DNA of 64,000 nucleotides from an uncultured Sporosarcina sp. Its GTDB lineage: Bacteria > Bacillota > Bacilli > Bacillales_A > Planococcaceae. Shown in pieces: positions 34,923 through 43,140 of the stretch. The DNA is taken from contig CAOKMT010000010.1 in assembly GCA_948469885.1 (NCBI GenBank), positions 1 to 64,000 on the forward strand. The letters are read 5' to 3'. The position numbers were made by a program, and so were the translations under genes. Each line of letters starts with the position of its first letter. Positions within the stretch are counted from its first letter, which is position 1. Under the pieces are notes generated by a model. The model was not told where the DNA came from. It searched no databases and saw only the letters and a list, made by a program, of their open reading frames with translations.

Positions 34923-35399
34923 ATGTCCTATCAAAATGAGAAGATACAAAAGAAAATAGCCTTGATGCATGCCAAAAATTCGATAAAACAATTTTCAAAT
35001 TTGGAGCTTATTAATTTTGAAAATAAAGATTCATCTTGGTTGGCTTTATATGAAAATACATTAAAGCAATTTCGTCAGATTGATTCAGAACCAACATATT
35101 CTAGACCGATTGAAAATAGTGACAATGATCTATCTTGGCTTAAAAACTCACTAGACTTTTTTAAAGAAAAAAAGGAATGGTTAATAGTAGTGCCAAATTG
35201 CCCGCTTCCCGTTTGGGCTAACGTCAAAGTATTAGATTTTTCAAAAGCACTTGAAGAACTTTGGGAAGAAGCAGAATCTGGTGATATAATAATAGCTGAC
35301 AAGTCTACCGGTCAGGTTATCCAAGTATTTTCCGAAGAAAAAGATTATGAGATTCATATTGGGAAATGTGAAGTTACAAATGTTGATGAAAAAAATTAA
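34923..35399 (+). CDS. Probable immunity protein for the adjacent toxin tip
   Basis: This 158-residue acidic, cytoplasmic protein starts 14 bases after the toxin stop codon (ATG at 34923 with GCGAGGTAAC), which is the normal place of a cognate immunity gene. I do not recognise the family. It has an N-terminal helical part, DLSWLKNSLDFFKEKKEWLIVVPN near residue 75 (in part) and a beta-rich C-terminal end. Base composition is AT-rich against the surrounding chromosome. Immunity function is by context. Confidence 0.65.
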   Translation: MSYQNEKIQKKIALMHAKNSIKQFSNLELINFENKDSSWLALYENTLKQFRQIDSEPTYSRPIENSDNDLSWLKNSLDFFKEKKEWLIVVPNCPLPVWANVKVLDFSKALEELWEEAESGDIIIADKSTGQVIQVFSEEKDYEIHIGKCEVTNVDEKN

Positions 35400-35414
35400 G
35401 TTAACTTTTTATTA

Positions 35415-35445
35415 CCTTGATCGGCCATGCCTTTCAAGGTTTTTC
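35415..35445 (+). terminator. Terminator after first immunity gene
   Basis: The CCTTGA/TCAAGG stem with an inner GGC/GCC pairing is followed by TTTTTC. A near-copy of this hairpin follows the third immunity-type gene (36361-36394). Confidence 0.75.
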
Positions 35446-35474
35446 TCATTCAACAAATAGAAAAAGGTGACAGA

Positions 35475-35855
35475 ATGTGGTATGAAATTTTGGAAAGAAA
35501 TTACTTTTTGATCAATTTATATGAAAATGTGCCTGAATTAAAGGATGTCCGAATTTCAGGAATTAGTATTCATGATGAAGGAAGGATAGTCGCAATCACA
35601 TTTGATATGCCACGCTATGCTGAGAGGCCCCTTAAAAAATGGAAGGATCTTGAGGATAACACAGTTTCTGTTAGGGTCGACTTTTCAGCAGTACATGAAC
35701 TTTCATTGGCTGCCAGTTCAATTGACTACAAAGGTGATATTGAAGTATTTAAAGATACTGAGGAATTAATTGTCATTAAAATTACGGGGACAGTGAATGC
35801 ACTGATTAAGGCCGAATCAGGATTTATTCAATCCGTCACGAGTTATCTAAAATGA
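35475..35855 (+). CDS. Imm50-like immunity protein
   Basis: The product has 126 residues. It resembles the Imm50 family of toxin-immunity proteins: it opens with MWYEILERNYFLINLYE, followed by PELKDVRISGISIHDEGR and a PLKKWKDLEDNTVSVRVDF block (alternating beta strands and the Pro-x-x-Trp element). The ATG at 35475 follows AAAAAGGTGACAG; an in-frame start at 35427 lacks a ribosome site. It overlaps the next gene by 4 bases. No toxin with a matching tip is adjacent, so it looks like an orphan immunity gene. Confidence 0.65.
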   Translation: MWYEILERNYFLINLYENVPELKDVRISGISIHDEGRIVAITFDMPRYAERPLKKWKDLEDNTVSVRVDFSAVHELSLAASSIDYKGDIEVFKDTEELIVIKITGTVNALIKAESGFIQSVTSYLK

Positions 35856-36346
35856 ATCAAACTAAACGGGATGATTTTCACAGAAGAAAGAAGATGGAGT
35901 TGTTAAAAAGAAAAAGCAGAAGGAAGAATTTGGCTAAAGAATTAAACTTTATGAATCTTCCGAGCGAACCATTTCTAGATGTCGAAAATAATGATTTGTT
36001 TTGCAAGGAAGTATTTTCGTTACTCGATACAAAGGAAAATAAGGTTCAAGTGCAAGGAAATGACTATCAAGAAAACATTCAAAAATCCATACAGTTATTA
36101 AAAGAAATGATTGAAAATCTTGACGTAACAGCACAGGAAGGAAGACTTTTATTTTTTAGGGAAGATGAGATTGAAGCCGTGTTGATAAATGTTAAAGAAG
36201 TATTTAACGAGTTAGACCAAATTCTTGAGTTAACAAAGTTTTCGACAGGATATGGAGATTTTATCCTAGTCGCAGAGGATTTTGAGTTTGGTTTATGTAT
36301 TCAACGGACAGAATACTTTTATGAGGTTACCGAATGGGGATTATAG
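35852..36346 (+). CDS. Possible orphan immunity protein
   Basis: This 164-residue protein has a very basic N-terminus (KRKSRRKNLAKE within residues 1-30) and an acidic remainder. The C-terminal FILVAEDFEFGLCIQRTEYF is like the end of some immunity proteins encoded next to Bacillus LXG toxins (YxiF-like), but the match is weak. It is translationally coupled to the Imm50-like gene through an ATGA overlap. AT-rich composition fits the horizontally moved cassette. Confidence 0.6.
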   Translation: MNQTKRDDFHRRKKMELLKRKSRRKNLAKELNFMNLPSEPFLDVENNDLFCKEVFSLLDTKENKVQVQGNDYQENIQKSIQLLKEMIENLDVTAQEGRLLFFREDEIEAVLINVKEVFNELDQILELTKFSTGYGDFILVAEDFEFGLCIQRTEYFYEVTEWGL

Positions 36347-36360
36347 TAATGTGTATAGCA

Positions 36361-36394
36361 CCTTGATAGGCTAGATGCCTTTCAAGGTTTTTTT
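36361..36394 (+). terminator. Terminator after third immunity gene
   Basis: The stem CCTTGA-AGGC with GCCT-TCAAGG is followed by seven T. It is nearly the same hairpin as the one at 35415-35445, so the immunity modules seem to have been copied with their terminator. Confidence 0.82.
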
Positions 36395-36398
36395 CATT

Positions 36399-36507
36399 AA
36401 AAGAAAAACAAAGTATTTGGCTTCCTGAAAGACGCCGCTGATTTCCTCTTGAATAAAAATATTTATCCGACCTGTATTTCCAAAATTAAAGCATTTCCGA
36501 ATAAATA
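36399..36507 (+). pseudogene. Toxin linker remnant (scar of a lost toxin)
   Basis: The first 49 bases repeat the pre-toxin coding segment at 34326-34374 with one change, in a frame giving KKKNKVFGFLKDAADFL. The frame then runs through unrelated sequence to a TAG at 36505-36507. It has no start codon or ribosome site. It looks like the left edge of a second toxin tip that was deleted, leaving its immunity gene upstream. Confidence 0.75.
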
Positions 36508-36587
36508 GATGTATAATGTTTAACATACTCTATCTAAGGGAATAGAGGGAAAGAAGGGCAGTAGACACAAAAAAGGAGTGATTGTTC

Positions 36588-36794
36588 ATGACCATTAAAA
36601 AAGATAAATACCCGAATCAAGATGATTATAAACCATATGCCAATAAAAATGCGACAGATGAAACAATTGACTTGCCATTAGCTGATCCGTCCCAGTCGAA
36701 CACACCAAGGGCTTACCGGACAGTTCCAGAGGACGAAGGGATAGACAAGCCTTCTGCATTTGCTGAAAACAAAAATTCAAATCGTGACCAATAG
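36588..36794 (+). CDS. Small hydrophilic protein, paralogue 2
   Basis: This 68-residue paralogue of the protein at 33739 has the shared DLPLADPSQSN, AYRT and KPSAFAENKN elements. The ATG at 36588 has AAAAAAGGAGTG 7 bases upstream. Function is unknown. Divergence between the copies is moderate, and the conserved elements are evenly spaced, so both are probably functional genes. Confidence 0.75.
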   Translation: MTIKKDKYPNQDDYKPYANKNATDETIDLPLADPSQSNTPRAYRTVPEDEGIDKPSAFAENKNSNRDQ

Positions 36795-36808
36795 TATGAT
36801 ATTCTCAG

Positions 36809-36832
36809 AAAACCGGCATCCGCCGGTTTTTT
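36809..36832 (+). terminator. Terminator after paralogue 2
   Basis: A perfect 9-bp AAAACCGGC/GCCGGTTTT stem with a 4-base loop is followed by T residues. Confidence 0.85.
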
Positions 36833-36968
36833 GGATCATACAAATTAGGTTTGTATGAATACTAACTTAATTGAAGGTATAGGTGCATCGCATAATTCTG
36901 CTTCATTTCCATTAAGGCCGAGCATTTCAGTGCCGGCTTTTTTAGTTGCGAAAATTTGTTGTCGTACG

Positions 36969-37050
36969 CCGGAAAACTTGCGTGTTCCCGCAACCTTTCG
37001 CCCAATACCGCAACCTTCATTGCGGAAAATACTAATCCGGTTTGCGGTGA
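36969..37050. repeat. CCGCAA/TTGCGG phased repeat, copy A
   Basis: CCGCAACC words at about 20-base spacing are followed by TTGCGGAAAATACT and a second TTTGCGGTGA about 22 bases later. Related blocks follow comA (41641-41712) and the comA pseudogene (43141-43216), so three copies surround the com locus. The 36840-37154 gap otherwise holds only a weak GC hairpin with a T run at 36916-36942. Confidence 0.6.
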
Positions 37051-37154
37051 TTTAAAGCGTCAACTATGCGAAACTTAAAGGAGTGAACATTGTCAGAAAT
37101 GCAGCGGTCATGAACGCAAAGTGAAATTGAAAAACAAAAACATAAGGTGATGAA

Positions 37155-37310
37155 ATGATAAAGTACATATTAGGTTTTGTAGCACTAATGATGGGTTATT
37201 ATTATCTTTTGGATGCAAACTTCTTTAAGTCTGTCCAGTTTTCGATTTTCATATTGCTTGTGATCGGCTTGTTTGAATTTTTTTCAAAGAAGCTGTCAAA
37301 ACAGGAGTGA
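37155..37310 (+). CDS. Small membrane protein upstream of comQ
   Basis: This 51-residue ORF has two hydrophobic segments (about 3-19 and 27-43) and a basic tail FFSKKLSKQE. The ATG at 37155 has AAGGTGATGAA upstream. It stands in the position that degQ takes in Bacillus subtilis but does not resemble DegQ. A long imperfect hairpin begins at its 3' end (37292-37335). The function is unknown. Confidence 0.5.
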   Translation: MIKYILGFVALMMGYYYLLDANFFKSVQFSIFILLVIGLFEFFSKKLSKQE

Positions 37311-37464
37311 CGACAGTCGCTCTTTGTTTTGGCAGCGAAAAGGATGGGCGACCTTCGCTTTGCAACGACAATGTCACTACTTCGTTTCTGCAAAAAAATT
37401 TGGAAAGAATGTGGTAAAATAGTTCTACGAAAGAGAAGTAGTTCTTTTTGAGAGGGGGAATTGT

Positions 37465-38379
37465 ATGATAGCTGTGAATTCTGAAGAAGTTCTAAAACAT
37501 ATCCATTGTATTGTAGATCGGTGTGTGGAGCAGCCTGCGTTAAAAGAGCAACTGTCACAATATGTAGATTATCAATCAAGAAGTAGATTTCTTTTCGGTG
37601 AGTTGCTTATTTTACATTACTCCTTATGCAAAGGGACTAAAACAGAAGACATTTACACAGTAGCAGCCGCAGTGGAAATGTTAATTTTGTCTTTTGATAT
37701 GCTGGACGATTTTGAAGACGATGATTGCCAAGATAAGCCTTGGTTAACCGATCCCCACCTTGCCTTGAATGCAACGACGGCATTACTATTTTTGAGCATA
37801 GATGTCATTAGAAAAACGAACTTTGCCAATAAAGAGGCTGCCATTTCCATACTTACGAAATATGCCTTACAAGCAATTAGTGGACAGCATCGTGATCTTT
37901 TAAATAATTGCAGAACCGAAGCGGAATACATGGAGATGACCTTGCAAAAATCCGGTTCATTGGTAAAGCTTGCTTGTTTAATGGGCGCATCTCTCGCGAC
38001 AGAAGATTATCCAAAAGAGATCTATAATTATGCTAAATGGATGGGTTTAATCGGGCAAATTAATAATGATTTGGTCGATATAAAGCAGTGGAATGAAAAA
38101 AATGATTTACTTCATAAAAAATATACATTGCCAATCATTTATTTGTTAAACCAATCGGACGATGAGTTGAAGTTCATTCGGGATTATTACGACAATAAAA
38201 TAGAGGAACATGAAATAAGAAAGCACTATAAGCTCATTAATGAAAAGCTCATGACGACGGGAGCGATTACTTATACGCTAGTGATACGAAAATTGTATCA
38301 AAACAAGGTGATGGAGGAAATAAAGAAAGCTGGTTTTACCGAACAAGAGTTAAATTTATTAGAGAGATATTTTTTATAA
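37465..38379 (+). CDS. comQ: ComQ, isoprenyl transferase maturing the ComX pheromone
   Basis: The 304-residue protein has the polyprenyl synthase fold. The first aspartate-rich motif is DDFEDD at 81-86 and the second is NDLVD at 201-205. ComQ proteins use a farnesyl- or geranyl-diphosphate donor to prenylate a tryptophan of ComX and also process it. The next gene is a ComX-type peptide, followed by comP and comA, which settles the assignment against housekeeping polyprenyl synthases. The ATG at 37465 follows GAGAGGGGGAATTGT. Confidence 0.93.
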   Translation: MIAVNSEEVLKHIHCIVDRCVEQPALKEQLSQYVDYQSRSRFLFGELLILHYSLCKGTKTEDIYTVAAAVEMLILSFDMLDDFEDDDCQDKPWLTDPHLALNATTALLFLSIDVIRKTNFANKEAAISILTKYALQAISGQHRDLLNNCRTEAEYMEMTLQKSGSLVKLACLMGASLATEDYPKEIYNYAKWMGLIGQINNDLVDIKQWNEKNDLLHKKYTLPIIYLLNQSDDELKFIRDYYDNKIEEHEIRKHYKLINEKLMTTGAITYTLVIRKLYQNKVMEEIKKAGFTEQELNLLERYFL

Positions 38380-38398
38380 AACAAAGGAGAGAACATAC

Positions 38399-38560
38399 AT
38401 GTTAGAAATCATTCAATTTTTAATGGATAATCAAGATGTATTACATAAGTTACAAGAGGGAACGGTCAGTTTAATAGGTGTGGACGCGGACGAAACTAAA
38501 GCAATTTTGGAAGTGTTTTTTGATGTGCAGAATACGGTGAAGGACTATTATTGGAATTGA
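38399..38560 (+). CDS. comX: ComX pheromone precursor
   Basis: This 53-residue precursor is too short for most gene finders. Residues 24-37 (SLIGVDADETKAIL) match the conserved middle of Bacillus ComX (SLIG.D..ET..I). The C-terminal end VKDYYWN holds the only tryptophan, Trp52, one residue from the end; this is the expected site of prenylation by ComQ, and the mature peptide would be the last 6-10 residues. The ATG at 38399 has AAAGGAGAGAACATAC upstream. It lies 19 bases after comQ and 36 before comP. Confidence 0.9.
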   Translation: MLEIIQFLMDNQDVLHKLQEGTVSLIGVDADETKAILEVFFDVQNTVKDYYWN

Positions 38561-38596
38561 GAATCCAGAATAGGCTCTTAAGTGTTTGGTGGAAGG

Positions 38597-40921
38597 ATGA
38601 ATAGGCAAAAGCAGTTTCGGATTGCAGGTGTATTGTCAATGATGTTGACATTGTCACTTTCTGTTTACTTTGCATTCATTATTCATCAGTATCCATTAAT
38701 TGGGATAGGGCTTAACAAAATTGACGATGAATGGGTGGTAAAAAGTATACATGATACAGGATGGGCTTCCACGCAACCGATTGAGAAAGGAAGTATTGTC
38801 CAACGTATCGATGGCAAAAAACCGGATCAGCATTTGACCGTCACATTATTTAATCGGATAGAAAAGGCAAATTCAATTACGCTTTCCGATCATGAAACAT
38901 ACTTTGTTACACGGCATGATCAAAAGGAACAATATTTCATTTATTTATGGATTCCTTTGTTGTTTACCTTCGTAACACTGTTACTTGGCATATTGCTTTT
39001 TAGAAAGCAGGTAAATAATCAATCTGCGACTGTATTATTTTATTTTTTATTATCGTTAGGGTTAGGTTATTTTAGTGCTTCTATTTCGGTTCGGGGAGAT
39101 ATTATCGGAAAGATTATTAATACAATATCTTTCCTAGGTACTGTTGTTCTGTTTCTTCATTTTATCAATAGTTACTTTAGGAAGTTTACTGTAACCATAG
39201 TTTCCGATAGGTCATTAAAAGTATTATATGGACTGATCGGGGTTGTTCTGCTTACAGAAATATATAGTTTCTTCTTGCCATCTCTTAATAATGCGGTGAC
39301 CATGATGAAGCTTATTGTTTTCTTGATGTTGCTTAGCTTTGCAGTTTATCGATTAGGTAAGTTTTATATGACACATAAAACTACCGAAAAAAATCCGATT
39401 TTGAATATTTTGCTGCTCACTTTGGTCATTGCATTTGGACCCTTTGTTGTCTTATACGTCATTCCCTATGTATTTGGAGGCAAAGCAATCCTCCGGGCTG
39501 AACTGGCAGCGGCTTTTTTAATCGTTATTCCAATAGCATTTGTCTACTTGCAATTAGCGGAAAGGCTTTTTGATATTTCGTTTTTCCTGAATAGAATCCG
39601 CTATTATACAATGCTCGTTATTCCCTATTCCGTCTTGTTTGCCTTACTGATTAGTTTCTTTTCCGACGAGAAACTTCTATCCCAATTCACATTTTTGACG
39701 AGCGGGACGTTGTTCGTTTGCACGCTTTTGCTTTTATATGGAAAAGAACATGTGGATTATAAATTGAGAGCTCACTTGTTTTCCCAGAAAGGTGACTTTG
39801 ACACGAGTTTATACTCTTTTTTTCAAAAAACGAAGCGTATTACGAAAGTCCAAGATTTAATGCAACATTTTCAAAATGAGATTAAAGATGTCTTGAAGGT
39901 GAAAGAAGTCTTTCTTGTTCAAATTCTTTTGGAAGATGAGGAGACAAGGTGGGCTTTGAAAGGGAAACAACAGTTGTCGGAAGGTTCCATTCAAAAGCTT
40001 GAAAAAGTGGAGTGGAGTCATTATCCAATCGGATCTTTAGTGAAAATCGCCGATGGGTATGGCATTGTCATTGGCGGAAACGACATGTCTAAAAATCTTA
40101 TTATAATCGACTTGAAGCATGCCAAAACAAACTTAAATATTCAAGAAAAAATATGGTTGGAGACATTGGCGTATTTTTCGAGTATCCTGCTAGAAAATGT
40201 TCAAACGATTGAAGATATGATTGGAAAAATTGAAGCATATCAAAAAAAGCATACTGGGGAGGAAAAAGGTCACCCGCTTTGGTTGTCCAAAATAATGTTC
40301 GCTTTGTCGGAAAAAGAAAGAACGAACTTATCCATGGATCTGCATGATTCAGTCCTTCAAGATCAGTTGCAATTGCTAAGAGAAGTGGAAAGTATGGCAG
40401 AGCAAGTAACGGACCCAACTGTTCAAAATCACTTTGCGTATTTGAAAGAACGGCTACTGGACAATATTCACTTGGTGCGGGAAACGTGCAATGAACTGAG
40501 ACCGCCTTTCTTGAGTGAGCTAGGGATTATCCAATCCTTGCAAAACTTATTTGCCCAAACGAAACTTCGCAGTTCTTTCCTGTTGAAAACGAAAGTGGAC
40601 AGTGAGATTCATGGATTGTCAGATGAAGTGGAGCTGGCGGTGTACCGGATTGTTCAAGAATTGTTAACCAACGCGATGAAACATTCTTTTGCAACTAAAG
40701 TTGACGTATCTTTACAGTGGGAAGACGATGTTTTATTGTTGAATTATAACGATAACGGGATAGGAATCGATATGGAAAAGTTAAATAATTCCTTTCAAAC
40801 GATGGGGATTTTCGGTATGCAAGAGCGGGTAAGAAGCGTCGGCGGCACAGTTGTTCATGTTCAAACTGCTCCGCAAAAAGGGTTAAGTGTCCAATTCGCA
40901 TTTAGGAGGGATGGCATATGA
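38597..40921 (+). CDS. comP: ComP, membrane sensor kinase for ComX
   Basis: This 774-residue histidine kinase has about eight to ten membrane segments in its N-terminal half, with a PDZ-like extracellular stretch (residues about 45-90, GSIVQRIDGKKP) after the first. The C-terminal HisKA_3 domain has the phospho-accepting His583 in MDLHDSVLQDQ and the ATPase domain has ELLTNAMKHS and DNGIGI. This is the ComP layout. The start could be GTG at 38582, but the ATG at 38597 fits the ComP N-terminus better. The stop overlaps comA by 4 bases. Confidence 0.92.
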   Translation: MNRQKQFRIAGVLSMMLTLSLSVYFAFIIHQYPLIGIGLNKIDDEWVVKSIHDTGWASTQPIEKGSIVQRIDGKKPDQHLTVTLFNRIEKANSITLSDHETYFVTRHDQKEQYFIYLWIPLLFTFVTLLLGILLFRKQVNNQSATVLFYFLLSLGLGYFSASISVRGDIIGKIINTISFLGTVVLFLHFINSYFRKFTVTIVSDRSLKVLYGLIGVVLLTEIYSFFLPSLNNAVTMMKLIVFLMLLSFAVYRLGKFYMTHKTTEKNPILNILLLTLVIAFGPFVVLYVIPYVFGGKAILRAELAAAFLIVIPIAFVYLQLAERLFDISFFLNRIRYYTMLVIPYSVLFALLISFFSDEKLLSQFTFLTSGTLFVCTLLLLYGKEHVDYKLRAHLFSQKGDFDTSLYSFFQKTKRITKVQDLMQHFQNEIKDVLKVKEVFLVQILLEDEETRWALKGKQQLSEGSIQKLEKVEWSHYPIGSLVKIADGYGIVIGGNDMSKNLIIIDLKHAKTNLNIQEKIWLETLAYFSSILLENVQTIEDMIGKIEAYQKKHTGEEKGHPLWLSKIMFALSEKERTNLSMDLHDSVLQDQLQLLREVESMAEQVTDPTVQNHFAYLKERLLDNIHLVRETCNELRPPFLSELGIIQSLQNLFAQTKLRSSFLLKTKVDSEIHGLSDEVELAVYRIVQELLTNAMKHSFATKVDVSLQWEDDVLLLNYNDNGIGIDMEKLNNSFQTMGIFGMQERVRSVGGTVVHVQTAPQKGLSVQFAFRRDGI

Positions 40922-41583
40922 TTCGGGTGCTAGTTGTCGATGATCATCCAGCAGTTGGGACTGGTACGAAGGCGATTATTGAAAAACAGGAAGATATGAA
41001 AGCAGATTTCGTGGAGAACAGCAATGATGCGCTTGAAAAAGTACAGCAAGAGAAGTACGACGTCTATCTCGTCGATTTGTACATGCCGGATCAAACGGGA
41101 ATAAAACTCGCCAAAGAAATACGCCATATTGATTCGGAGGCAGTTATTGTGATTTACACAGGCTTTGATATTTCAACACATTATAATATGTTGCTAGACG
41201 GCGACGTTTCGGGATTTGTAAGCAAAACAGCAACGGCAGAACAACTTATTACGGGCATTCGGTGTGCGTTAAGAGGGGAAGTCATCATACCCCTTCAATT
41301 ATTGAAACAGCTACGAAGAGTGGAAGCGGTCCTACCTACTACGGAAGACCAACAAGCATTAGCAGATTTGTCATTTACAGAACGGGAACAACAAATTTTG
41401 GATAGGGTAGCCAAAGGGATGACGAATAAGGTAATTGCGACGGACATCGCGATGAGCCAAAGGGCGGTAGAATATCATTTGACCAAAGTATTTTCTAAAT
41501 TGGGCGTGGAATCGAGAACGGAAGCAGTTATAAAGGCACAGCAATATGGATTAATTTCGGTACAGACAATTGAAAAGGAGTAA
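40918..41583 (+). CDS. comA: ComA, NarL-family response regulator
   Basis: The product is a 221-residue regulator. The receiver has acidic residues DD at 8-9, phospho-acceptor Asp53 in VYLVDLYMP and Lys in FVSKTATAEQ near residue 105. The LuxR-type HTH is MTNKVIATDIAMSQRAVEYH near 165. In Bacillus subtilis ComA activates competence and surfactin genes. Its own targets here are not known. The ATG overlaps the comP stop codon (ATGA). Confidence 0.92.
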   Translation: MIRVLVVDDHPAVGTGTKAIIEKQEDMKADFVENSNDALEKVQQEKYDVYLVDLYMPDQTGIKLAKEIRHIDSEAVIVIYTGFDISTHYNMLLDGDVSGFVSKTATAEQLITGIRCALRGEVIIPLQLLKQLRRVEAVLPTTEDQQALADLSFTEREQQILDRVAKGMTNKVIATDIAMSQRAVEYHLTKVFSKLGVESRTEAVIKAQQYGLISVQTIEKE

Positions 41584-41587
41584 GAGA

Positions 41588-41612
41588 AAAGCTGGCGAAT
41601 GCTGGCTTTTTT
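41588..41612 (+). terminator. Terminator of comQXPA
   Basis: The AAAGCTGGC/GCTGGCTTT stem with two G-U pairs and a GAAT loop is followed by TTTTTT. A diverged copy follows the comA pseudogene (43086-43110). Confidence 0.75.
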
Positions 41613-41640
41613 GTTTGGAGAATGATAGAGAAGCGTGAAA

Positions 41641-41712
41641 ATATTGTTACCGTAACTTTTTTGGTCAAGACCGCAAGTCTATTACGGGAAATACTGTTCG
41701 GTTTTCGGTGAA
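41641..41712. repeat. CCGCAA/TTGCGG phased repeat, copy B
   Basis: CCG words at 41650 and 41671 and CGG words at 41685 and 41706 are each 21 bases apart. The block aligns with 43141-43216 and more loosely with 36969-37050. Confidence 0.6.
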
Positions 41713-41804
41713 ATGGGAGTGGAAGTATGAGATAGTTTTATATGTAAGTACTAACAGGTAACAACATTCTACTAATGTCTATAAAGTAGAAAATAAAATG
41801 ATTC

Positions 41805-42438
41805 ATGATGAAACGGGTGGTTGAAGTGGATAATAAAATACACCAATGTATGAAAGTATTGCTTATTTCATTATTGATAATTCTTATATTGACTTCTTGC
41901 AATCCAAAAAATTATAGCTTCGTTTCAACTGATAAAATTGAAGGTTGGGCAGAAAGCAACGACTTTGAAATATTAGGCCTAGAAAAAATAAGTGAAAATA
42001 AACAAAGTAGTACTTTTTGCTTATTTTCAAAAGCGAAGATAATATTGGAAGCTATATTATATATAATCTAAATAATAAAGATTATTTCACTGAGGGTTTT
42101 TCTTTACAATTGGATAAAGACGTATCCGTACAAGATTTTGGGGTTCTAACAGGAAAGCCTTACATTGTTATTTATATAAATGATGAAAATATAATAAACA
42201 AGATTAAATCCGTTGAGGTTAACCCTAGCCCAGATGTTGTAATTAATGAAATACATATTAATAATCCAACGTATATAGCGACATTTAAATCTGAACATCA
42301 TCACGATGATATACAAATTAGACTAACTGATAAGGAAAATAACGTTTTATATGAAGTGAAGAGTGCCTGTGCATCGCAAAACTTGAAAACAACTCTTATT
42401 TTTCTGAATACTGTGATGAAAAGGTACCTTTTTATTAT
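41805..42438 (+). pseudogene. Frameshifted lipoprotein gene
   Basis: The first frame gives a lipoprotein signal peptide (KVLLISLLIILILTSC) and continues to KISENKQSST. A one-base loss in the T run at 42014-42018 shifts the frame; the continuation is the frame LLIFKSEDNIGSYIIYNLNN, and a second shift near 42390 would restore NNSYFSEYCDEKVPFYY. After that the sequence becomes comA-like. The gene has probably decayed, although a sequencing error in the T run could explain the first shift. Function unknown; start uncertain (41805, 41827 or 41850). Confidence 0.65.
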
Positions 42439-43077
42439 AATCATCCTGCCATTGGTGCAGGCACAAAAGCAATCATTGAAAAACAAGAAGATATGCAAGC
42501 GGATTTTATCATCGATGGCGATGAAGTGTTGGAGAAAGTTCAATAGCAACCGTATGATGTCTATCTCGTCGATTTGTATATGCCGTATCGTAGCGGAATG
42601 GAGCTTGCCCAAGCCATTTTACGGGTTAAATCGGAAGCGATTATTCTTATTTATACAGGCTTTGATATTATGACCCATTATAATTTGTTGATGGACAGTG
42701 GCGTTGCAGGCTTTATCAGTAAAACGGCAACGGCAGAACAACTCATTACGTCGATACGATGTGCGCTAAGGGGAGAGGTCGTTATTCCACTACAATTATT
42801 GAAAAAGCTGCGAAGAGTGAAGGCGATCCCCTCAACTGCCAAAGGTCAAAAAGCGTCAGGGGATTTGACATTGCCGGATTGGGAACAACAAATTTTAAAT
42901 GGGGTAGCCAAATGGCTGACGAATAAGGAGATTGCTGCGGGCATCGCGATGAGCAAGCGGACGATAGAATATGATTTGTCGAAAGTATTTTTAAAGCTGG
43001 GTGTATCATCTAGAACGGAAGCGCTAATGAAAGCGCAACAATCCGGCTTACTTTCTACACAGACTACTGAAAAATGA
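42439..43077 (+). pseudogene. Truncated second copy of comA
   Basis: Codons from 42439 read NHPAIGAGTKAIIEKQEDM and align with ComA from residue 9 (HPAVGTGTKAIIEKQEDM), so the first eight residues with one acidic-pocket Asp are lost. A TAG at 42544-42546 replaces a ComA glutamine codon. The rest aligns to the end, including VYLVDLYMP, ISKTATAEQ and the HTH LTNKEIAAGIAMSKRTIEYD. An internal start at 42574 could give a 167-residue protein without the phosphorylation site, so a truncated DNA-binding product is not excluded. The terminator and phased repeat after comA are duplicated with it. Confidence 0.88.
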
Positions 43078-43085
43078 GTAAGGAA

Positions 43086-43110
43086 AAAGCTGGCGAGTGC
43101 CGGTTTTTTT
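43086..43110 (+). terminator. Terminator after comA pseudogene
   Basis: The AAAGCTGGC, GAGT loop, GCCGGTTT stem followed by seven T is a diverged copy of the comA terminator. Confidence 0.7.
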
Positions 43111-43140
43111 GTGTAGAGAAGGATAGGGGAGTTTAAAAGG

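Noticed and set aside
37155..37310. DegQ, the gene that precedes comQ in Bacillus subtilis
   Set aside because: The product has two hydrophobic segments and no similarity to the small soluble DegQ protein.
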